A stretch of 7,754 nt of DNA, from NCBI GenBank assembly GCA_036747335.1, contig DAIOCL010000121.1, positions 1 to 7,754 of the forward strand, read 5' to 3'. Of this stretch, positions 1 to 5,237 are shown piece by piece; position 1 is the first letter of the stretch; every line of letters starts with the position of its first letter. Position numbers and translations under genes: made by a program. The DNA comes from UBA4660 sp002405435. GTDB lineage: Bacteria > Bacteroidota > Bacteroidia > Flavobacteriales_D > Sanyastnellaceae. Below the pieces are notes generated by a model. That model did not search any database, was not told the DNA's origin, and saw nothing but the letters and a program-made list of their open reading frames with translations.

Positions 1-2547
1 CTTGAGGTAAGCGATTCCATTAAGGCGGTTATTGCCAGGGCCCAGCGGGATCTTCTGCCCGGTAACCTTGCGCTGACCCTCACCAATGACCAGACAGAAT
101 TCACCCGCATGCAGGTGTCTGACCTGGAGAATAACATTTTCTTCGGGATTATTCTGGTGGTATTCGTAATCCTGTTTTGGCTCGGACTGCGTAACGCGCT
201 CTTTGTCGGCGTGGCAATTCCGCTGACAATGCTCCTGTCATTCTCCATTCTGAGCCTGATGGGAATTACACTCAACCTGATGGTGTTGTTTTCCCTCATT
301 CTGGCCCTCGGTATGTTTGTAGACAACAGCATTGTTGTCGTGGAAAATATTTACCGGCTGATGAGTGAAGGCCATCCTAAAAAGGAGGCAGCGCGAAATG
401 GAGTGGGCGAGGTCGCCTGGGCCGTCATCATTTCCACCCTTACCAACGTGGTGGCCTACATACCGCTCGGCGTATGGCCGGGCATGATGGGTGAGTTTAT
501 GGGTTACCTCCCGCTTACCGTCATCGTCGTGTTGTTTTCGTCACTCGTGGTCGCATTGGTAATTAACCCGGTCATGTGCCTGCAGTATATGCGTGTAGAT
601 GAGATTCAGGTTAACCGTAAAAAGTTCTGGCGCACGGTGGTGGTGATGCTGACACTCGCAGTCCTATGCCTGATAGGTGGCGTATTCTGGCTGGGCAATA
701 TCCTGGGGATACTCGGTGTGATGATGGTGCTCAACGAATTTGCACTCGATAAACTCAGCCGCCGTTTTCAGCAGGGTCCGCTGGCGAGGGTTGATAAATT
801 TTATTTCCGGATTCTCAACTTCTCTCTCAAAGAGGGACGCAAGCGCTGGCTGTTTGCAGGATCATTCGCCCTGCTTATTCTCTCCTTTGTGCTCATGGCC
901 CTCTTTCCACTTAAAACGATATTCTTTCCGGAGGGCGATCCGCAGTATGTCAATATCTTTATCGAAAAGCCCATAGGAACGAGTATCGATGAGACCAACC
1001 GGGTAACCCGTGAAGTGGAAGACATTGTGCTGGAGGTGGTCAGTAAATACGAAGACCCCGCCAGCACCAAAGAGAATAAAAACTTCATGGTGTCAAGCGT
1101 GATTGCCAATGTCGGCAATGGCACCAGTGACCCTCAGGAAGGACCTTCTTTTGAAAATACCCCGCACAAGGCACGTATCACCGTGGCATTTGTGGAGTCG
1201 CGCCAGCGCAGAAATGTGTCATCTACGGAAATCATGAACAACCTCCGGACACGCATGAAGGAGTACCCTGACGCGAGTATCGTGGTAAGTCCGAGTGAAC
1301 TCGGTCCGCCACAGGGAATGCCTATCAATATCGAGGTACGGGGTGAAGATTATGATTCGCTGCTACTTGCTGCACGAGACATTAAGCGGATCATCGACGG
1401 TAAGTTTGTAGCAGGGGTTGAAGAGTTGAAGATTGATGTGGACAAGGAAAAGCCTGAACTTCCGATCATGGTTGATAGTGAAAGGGCCCGCCGTTATGGA
1501 TTGAGTGTTGGACTGATCGGCGATGCCGTCCGTACTTCCCTCTACGGTAAAGAGGTGAGCACCTATAAAGAAGGCGAAGACGATTACGAAATCAACCTGC
1601 GCTTTCCGGAGTCGGATCGAAACAGTCCGGAAGAAATCCTCAACCAAAAGATCACTTTCCGTGATATGACGACCGGTCGTATTGTGCAGGTCCCTATCAG
1701 CGCCATAGCCGACTACGACCAGACCTATACCTTCAGTGCGGTGAAGCGCAAGAATATGGACCGGCTGGTTACGGTGTACAGCAACGTGCTTGATGGGTAT
1801 AACTCAAATGAAGTGGTAGCCAATATCAAAGCGGTACTGCGCGATTATAAAAATCCATCGGGTGTAACATGGGCCTTCACCGGTCAGCAGGAGGAGCAGG
1901 CCAAGGAAATGTCTTTCCTGATGATTGCCCTGATCGTAGCCCTGGTAGGTGTTGTATTGGTGCTGATTGGGCAATTCAACAGTTTGTCTACGCCGCTGGT
2001 ACTTATGTTTTCAGTGTTGTTTTCCTTCATCGGCGTGTTGCTCGGACTGGTCATCTTCAGGGAAGAATTTGTGATCATTATGACCATGGTTGGTATTATT
2101 TCTTTGGCCGGGGTGGTGGTTAACAACGCAATCGTACTGATAGACTTTACCCTTATGCTCATTAGCCGCCGCAAAGAAGAACTCGGTATTCCCGAAGACG
2201 GACATTTGCCATGGGCTGAACTCAAGCGCATCACCATCGAGTCGGGTGCTACCAGGCTGAGGCCGGTTATGCTTACGGCCATTACCACAGTGCTCGGATT
2301 GATTCCGCTGGTGCTGGGTCTAAACATTGACTTTGTAAACTGGCTAAAGGAATACGATGCCAATTTTTACCTTGGCGGAGACAATGTGGCCTTCTGGGGT
2401 CCGATGTCGAAGGCCATCATATACGGAGTGGTATTCAGTTTCTTCCTTACGCTGATAATGGTGCCGGTCATGTTCGTGATGCTGCAGAAGGTCAAATACA
2501 AATACATTTACAAACTGCCTGTTTCAGACAACGGGCATACCGCGTAA
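1..2547 (+). CDS. RND-family efflux transporter permease subunit (AcrB-like), 5' end missing
   Basis: The reading frame is open from base 1, so this is the last 848 residues of a longer protein; the ATG at 109 is internal. The family are inner-membrane proton-driven pumps that export drugs or other hydrophobic compounds through a periplasmic adaptor and a TolC-type channel. By comparison with AcrB the fragment starts at the end of the first periplasmic region (about AcrB residue 300) and carries TM2-TM6, the second periplasmic porter/docking region (roughly codons 300-640) and the final TM bundle. The TM4 motif is VDNSIVVVEN (Asp at 322-324, Asn at 325-327) and the TM10 motif is VVNNAIVLIDF (2116-2148). 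Relative to AcrB, Asp407 is kept but Asp408 and Lys940 are both Asn. Two additional hydrophobic stretches lie between TM6 and TM7 (about 625-744). The adaptor and outer-membrane genes would be expected upstream, outside the window. The substrate cannot be told from sequence. Family assignment is sure; the subfamily is inferred. Confidence 0.94.
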   Translation, partial: LEVSDSIKAVIARAQRDLLPGNLALTLTNDQTEFTRMQVSDLENNIFFGIILVVFVILFWLGLRNALFVGVAIPLTMLLSFSILSLMGITLNLMVLFSLILALGMFVDNSIVVVENIYRLMSEGHPKKEAARNGVGEVAWAVIISTLTNVVAYIPLGVWPGMMGEFMGYLPLTVIVVLFSSLVVALVINPVMCLQYMRVDEIQVNRKKFWRTVVVMLTLAVLCLIGGVFWLGNILGILGVMMVLNEFALDKLSRRFQQGPLARVDKFYFRILNFSLKEGRKRWLFAGSFALLILSFVLMALFPLKTIFFPEGDPQYVNIFIEKPIGTSIDETNRVTREVEDIVLEVVSKYEDPASTKENKNFMVSSVIANVGNGTSDPQEGPSFENTPHKARITVAFVESRQRRNVSSTEIMNNLRTRMKEYPDASIVVSPSELGPPQGMPINIEVRGEDYDSLLLAARDIKRIIDGKFVAGVEELKIDVDKEKPELPIMVDSERARRYGLSVGLIGDAVRTSLYGKEVSTYKEGEDDYEINLRFPESDRNSPEEILNQKITFRDMTTGRIVQVPISAIADYDQTYTFSAVKRKNMDRLVTVYSNVLDGYNSNEVVANIKAVLRDYKNPSGVTWAFTGQQEEQAKEMSFLMIALIVALVGVVLVLIGQFNSLSTPLVLMFSVLFSFIGVLLGLVIFREEFVIIMTMVGIISLAGVVVNNAIVLIDFTLMLISRRKEELGIPEDGHLPWAELKRITIESGATRLRPVMLTAITTVLGLIPLVLGLNIDFVNWLKEYDANFYLGGDNVAFWGPMSKAIIYGVVFSFFLTLIMVPVMFVMLQKVKYKYIYKLPVSDNGHTA

Positions 2548-2548
2548 A

Positions 2549-3775
2549 TCAGGGAGCGCAAAAATGCGTAATGGCTTTTTCGGCACGTGCGTATCCATGC
2601 CTTCTGCTCTCCTGAAGGTCATCACATCCCTGTATGGGGGCGTAAGACATCAGGTAGGCCAACCCGCGGTTGAAGTAAGCCTCTCCGTAATCGGGCTTCA
2701 GGTCAATGGCACGGTCGTAGCAATCGATGGCATCATAGTAATCGGTGTACAGGGTGTGCATGTTGCCCTTGAGGTTCCAAAATTCGGCAGACTCGGGGTT
2801 GAGTTCTACAATGATCGCAGCATCTTCCATGGCACGCGTAAAGTCGCCCATCATTTTCCAGGTAAACGAACGGTTGAAGAGTGCTTTGGTGTTGGTGTCG
2901 TCCAGGTCCAACGCTGCGTTGTACGCATCAAGTGATTTTCTAATTTCTCCTTTTTGGCTCAGTATGGTGCCTTGCAGGTAGTGTGAAAGGGCTATTTCCT
3001 GGTTCAGTTCAATGGAAACCCTCAGGTCTTTCAGTGCTGCATCCTGATCGCCATTGCGCAGATGAGCCACTGCCCGGTTGAGAAAGGCTAACGAAAAGGA
3101 AGGATCTTTTTCAATGGCGAGTGAGAACGAGGCCAGGGCTTGATTGATTTCTCCGCGTCTCATCTGGCTTAATCCTCGCAGGTCGTAAGGCAGCGCGGAT
3201 GCCGGGGAAATCGCAAGTGCCGAATCAATGAACTGTTCGCACCGGGCATAATCTTCCTGCAGGAAATATATCAGTGCCTTTTTTTCAAACTCGTATTCTC
3301 TCTCATATCCGAGTGCAATGAGGCTATCTATCACCAAGAGCGCTTCGTTGTATGCACCGGTATTGATCAGGTCGTCAGATTCGTGGTCCATCTGAATGGG
3401 CGATGTATTTTCAGCCAGTGTGCGTTCATCCGCGGGTGCGAAGTATTCAATGGCGAGGAGTTCAATTTTAAATCGCTGGTCGTAGATATAAGTAGAATAG
3501 GGATTAATGGCAAGGGCGCGGTTGAAGTCGGCATAGGCTTCAGTTTCGTAGCCCATTCTTTTGTTGAGTGCAGCCCTTTTCATGAACGCATCGGCGAAAC
3601 CAGGATCTGCGTTGACCGCATTATTGAAAAATACAAGTGCCTCATTCCACTGACCCATGCGCAGGTAATTGTCACCTTCTCTGATCAGGCGCATGGCCTC
3701 CATCCGGGCGGAATTTTGGGCAACGGCACCTATGCCAAGAAGCAGGCATACAAGTACTGCAGAAAATCGTCTCAT
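2549..3775 (-). CDS. Secreted or periplasmic tetratricopeptide-repeat protein
   Basis: The product has 408 residues. It begins with a signal peptide: MRR, then a hydrophobic core at residues 5-18, then a likely cleavage after AVAQ (residue 20). There is no lipobox cysteine at the cleavage point, so it is probably soluble in the periplasm or exported rather than a lipoprotein. The mature part is nearly all helical repeats. TPR units can be read at about residues 28-61, 62-95, 133-165, 196-229, 230-263, 264-297, 298-331 and 332-365, with the usual G-Y/F-A-P pattern (for example WNEALVFFNNAVNADP and YYDAIDCYDRAIDLKP). The C-terminus (GCDDLQESRRHGYARA) is a common ending of Bacteroidota TPR proteins. 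TPR arrays are protein-binding scaffolds; no enzymatic domain is seen and the partner is unknown. Its stop codon is one base from the stop of the convergent RND gene. It is transcribed away from the structured element at 3808-3897, and its promoter should lie at about 3776-3830, where I see no clear consensus. Confidence 0.9.
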   Translation of the reverse strand: MRRFSAVLVCLLLGIGAVAQNSARMEAMRLIREGDNYLRMGQWNEALVFFNNAVNADPGFADAFMKRAALNKRMGYETEAYADFNRALAINPYSTYIYDQRFKIELLAIEYFAPADERTLAENTSPIQMDHESDDLINTGAYNEALLVIDSLIALGYEREYEFEKKALIYFLQEDYARCEQFIDSALAISPASALPYDLRGLSQMRRGEINQALASFSLAIEKDPSFSLAFLNRAVAHLRNGDQDAALKDLRVSIELNQEIALSHYLQGTILSQKGEIRKSLDAYNAALDLDDTNTKALFNRSFTWKMMGDFTRAMEDAAIIVELNPESAEFWNLKGNMHTLYTDYYDAIDCYDRAIDLKPDYGEAYFNRGLAYLMSYAPIQGCDDLQESRRHGYARAEKAITHFCAP

Positions 3776-3807
3776 AACAGTATTTTTTACCGGTCAATAC
3801 AATTATT

Positions 3808-3897
3808 GCACCACTTGCCTTCCTGCGCAACGCGACACGGCGTGCAGGGTAGGTGGTTGGGGTCATGTTGCGTTCACTTTCGCGAAAGGCAAGGTGC
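3808..3897 (-). other. Intergenic inverted-repeat element (long stem-loop)
   Basis: This element fills most of the 129-bp gap between the DUF6671-like gene and the TPR gene. The outer arms are 3808-3821 (GCACC, two unpaired bases AC, TTGCCTT) and 3886-3897 (AAGGCAAGGTGC), giving 12 base pairs with one two-base bulge. A nested second stem pairs CGCAAC (3826-3831) with GTTGCG (3867-3872). An alternative inner hairpin pairs CCTGC plus ACGC (3822-3833) with GCGTGCAGG (3840-3848). A perfect 12-bp palindrome, CTTTCGCGAAAG, lies at 3877-3888. The element begins 7 bases after the stop of the DUF6671-like gene, so it may end or stabilise that transcript. There is no T-tract on either strand, so a standard intrinsic terminator is not supported. 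The strand is assigned from the two flanking genes. Confidence 0.4.
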
Positions 3898-3904
3898 TGT
3901 CCGA

Positions 3905-4741
3905 TTACGGATTGCAAAGGTCGCAATACATGGCGCTTTCGAGGGTTTTGCCTGCAGGATACATTTTTTCCTCACGGTGTCCGCATTTCAGGCAGGTGTA
4001 AATATGGCTGAGTGTTGAGCGGGTCGGGGTGTGACACAGCGCACAGGGCAGGCCCTCACGTGCTTCCGTTACGCCGTATCCGGGACAGTGGCAGACGGGA
4101 CACTCGGACCGGATTTTTTCCGCCAGCTTGAGGGCTGCAGACTTGATTACTGCCATTCGTGTGGGGTTAAACATGGCGCGCATATCGGTTTCAACATAGG
4201 CCTTGCCAAAGTCGCTGATTAGGCGATGAAATGTGTCTGTCAAGAGGTCAGTTCTGGTGATTCCCTTGACCACGCGGGTAAACGGGTTCGCAGCGTCTTT
4301 CAGGATGAGGCCGTGTGAAGGAAAACCCGCCCGCTCGGCAAATGCAAGGAGATCCCCTTCAGTCCTGACCTCCTTTCCCTGAAAATTTGTTTCGGTACTT
4401 ATTTCACGAACGAAAATTTCAATGTCGTTTTTTTTGTCAATGAGCACCAGCAATTCATCATCGGCAGGTATAAAAGGTATGGAGGGGTGCGGTCCGAAGG
4501 AGCCCTCGCTGGCAACCGCAAGGTCGAGTCCCATTGTGTCCATGCCTTGCAGGCATTTTTTTCGCGCAGTGCTGAGGGGATCATCTTCCCGGTGGACCTC
4601 ACCGCTGAAGGTGCCCAACTGGTCGGTATCAAAGCCTTCAGCCACCACACAGCGAACGCCCAGTGCTTCTTCGAGCACAGGAGCCAACACTTCTTGCTTG
4701 GCGTGTTGGGTGACTATGAGTAGTGTTCTTCCGCTGAACAT
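3905..4741 (-). CDS. DUF6671-like protein with C-terminal zinc-ribbon cysteines
   Basis: With the start at 4741 the protein has 278 residues and begins MFSGRTLLIVTQHAKQ, which I recognise from memory as the start of DUF6671-family proteins; function is unknown. The frame is open to an ATG at 4870, but the extra 43 codons overlap the structured RNA element and do not read like protein, so I chose 4741. A polypurine GGAGG sits 16 bases before this ATG, too far to decide the start. Visible blocks are FDTDQLGTFSGEV (37-49), ASEGSFGPHPSIPFIPADDE (77-96), ISTETNF (114-120), FPSHGLILK (140-148) and VETDMRAMFNPTRM (183-196). The C-terminal 65 residues carry four CxxC pairs (214/217, 233/236, 250/253, 273/276), the pattern of two zinc ribbons. 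The charged, strongly patterned core (ETN, ETDMRAMFNP) looks catalytic or nucleotide-related, but that is only inference. No signal peptide, so it is cytoplasmic. It has structured elements on both sides and is probably transcribed alone or after the icd operon. Confidence 0.85.
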   Translation of the reverse strand: MFSGRTLLIVTQHAKQEVLAPVLEEALGVRCVVAEGFDTDQLGTFSGEVHREDDPLSTARKKCLQGMDTMGLDLAVASEGSFGPHPSIPFIPADDELLVLIDKKNDIEIFVREISTETNFQGKEVRTEGDLLAFAERAGFPSHGLILKDAANPFTRVVKGITRTDLLTDTFHRLISDFGKAYVETDMRAMFNPTRMAVIKSAALKLAEKIRSECPVCHCPGYGVTEAREGLPCALCHTPTRSTLSHIYTCLKCGHREEKMYPAGKTLESAMYCDLCNP

Positions 4742-4794
4742 GCTGGACCGGTTTTGGCCTCCGCCGCAAAAAAGGTTGCAGACGGGTGGCAGCT

Positions 4795-4807
4795 TTTGAG
4801 CCTGCAA
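4795..4807. repeat. Direct repeat copy 1 (13 bp, pairs with 4956-4968)
   Basis: TTTGAGCCTGCAA here and TTTCAGCCTGCAA at 4956-4968 match in 12 of 13 bases, 161 bp apart. On the minus strand both copies contain TTGCAGGCT. Both can therefore pair with the same 3' strand (CTGCAA, 4781-4776) just before the U-tract. Confidence 0.6.
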
Positions 4808-4955
4808 GGTTAGCACCTCACCGGACAGGACAGACCTTCCGTGAGGCAAACCGTAATGGTTAGATGACACCCATGCGGGTTGATGATTGGCATCAAGCGG
4901 CCCGGGTCTTTTAAAGGACCACGGGCCACTTTAGCCAATGAAAACAACTACACAG

Positions 4956-4968
4956 TTTCAGCCTGCAA
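4956..4968. repeat. Direct repeat copy 2 (13 bp, pairs with 4795-4807)
   Basis: This is the second copy of the repeat at 4795-4807, with one difference (C for G at the fourth base). It lies in the 5' arm of the closing stem of the candidate RNA, where the pairing with 4774-4781 is longer (8 bp) than the pairing available to the other copy (6 bp). Confidence 0.6.
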
Positions 4969-4980
4969 CCGCCACGACCC

Positions 4981-5226
4981 TTAAAGTGCTATCGTGACGT
5001 TTGCGTCGATGTTAACATTTTCCTTGCTTGCTTCCAGAAATTTTCTCAATTCAAATAACTCCTTTTGCAGGCTCTTGATTCTCGCTTCTCTGTGTTTGAT
5101 GTCTTCCTCATTGCTGTCGCTCATGATTTTGCTCTCATGGTACTTAATTTTCACATGGACCATCCGCGTGATCAGTTCAATGGCATCGGCCCTGTTGAAT
5201 TCACCTTGAATGAGATGCAAATGCAT
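4981..5226 (-). CDS. Small conserved-looking coiled-coil protein, function unknown
   Basis: The product has 81 residues and no signal peptide or membrane segment. An N-terminal part (MHLHLIQGEF, then a helix with ELITRMVHVKIKYHESKI) is followed by a highly charged helix at about residues 40-68 (EEDIKHREARIKSLQKELFELRKF), whose spacing of I, L and F every three to four residues is that of a coiled coil. The tail is short and hydrophobic. Similar short proteins occur in other Bacteroidota as far as I recall, but I know no function. The ATG at 5226 is 11 bases after the icd stop, with an A-rich spacer and no Shine-Dalgarno, so co-transcription and perhaps translational coupling with icd are likely. 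Compact size and coiled coil suggest self-association or binding to a larger partner; that is inference. That it is a real gene is supported by position, full use of the gap and protein-like composition. Confidence 0.75.
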   Translation of the reverse strand: MHLHLIQGEFNRADAIELITRMVHVKIKYHESKIMSDSNEEDIKHREARIKSLQKELFELRKFLEASKENVNIDANVTIAL

Positions 5227-5237
5227 GGTTTCTTTTT

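Larger units (their letters stand above)
4768..4970 (-). ncRNA. Candidate structured RNA or 5' leader upstream of the DUF6671-like gene
   Basis: Read on the minus strand, 4970 to 4768 can fold into a closed multi-branched RNA ending in U6. The closing stem pairs GGUUGCAG (4970-4963) with CUGCAACC (4781-4774), 8 perfect pairs, and the next six bases (4773-4768) are all U. Hairpin A is 4939-4886: AUUGGC/GCCAAU, then AAGUGGCCCG/CGGGCCGCUU, then GGUC/GACC, 20 pairs with one bulged U and one small internal loop. One pair is U-G on this strand and would be a C-A mismatch on the plus strand, which favours minus-strand RNA. A small hairpin ACCC-GCAU-GGGU is at 4880-4869. Hairpin B is 4846-4816: CCUCACGGAAGG against CCU, UCC and GUGAGG, 12 pairs with two bulged G, extendable by GGUU/AACC (4852-4849 with 4811-4808). 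Hairpin C is 4805-4789. The start codon of the next gene is 26 bases after the U-tract. I see none of the conserved motifs of cobalamin, TPP, FMN or SAM riboswitches, SRP RNA, tmRNA or RNase P. It could be a riboswitch or attenuator, a small RNA, or a terminator of the icd operon. Confidence 0.45.

Noticed and set aside
1884..2363. 159-codon open frame on the minus strand inside the RND gene
   Set aside because: It is antisense to a conserved transporter region and has a Ser/Thr/Met-rich translation typical of an antisense shadow.
3383..4018. 211-codon open frame on the plus strand
   Set aside because: It runs antisense through the TPR gene, the intergenic element and the end of the DUF6671-like gene, and its translation looks random.
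4742..4870. N-terminal extension of the DUF6671-like protein to an ATG at 4870
   Set aside because: The family starts at MF(S/A)GR as I recall it, and the extension overlaps the stems and U-tract of the candidate RNA.
4768..4970. Cobalamin riboswitch, SRP RNA or 6S RNA as identity of the folded region
   Set aside because: No B12 box or GCCACTG, no SRP domain IV motif (the GGAAGG here lies in a stem, not a loop), and the fold is multi-branched rather than the single rod with central bubble of 6S. A covariance-model search is still needed to exclude divergent forms.
4992..5010. Short inverted repeat GACG-TTTG-CGTC near the end of the small gene
   Set aside because: The arms are only four bases long and lie within coding sequence, so chance is a sufficient explanation.
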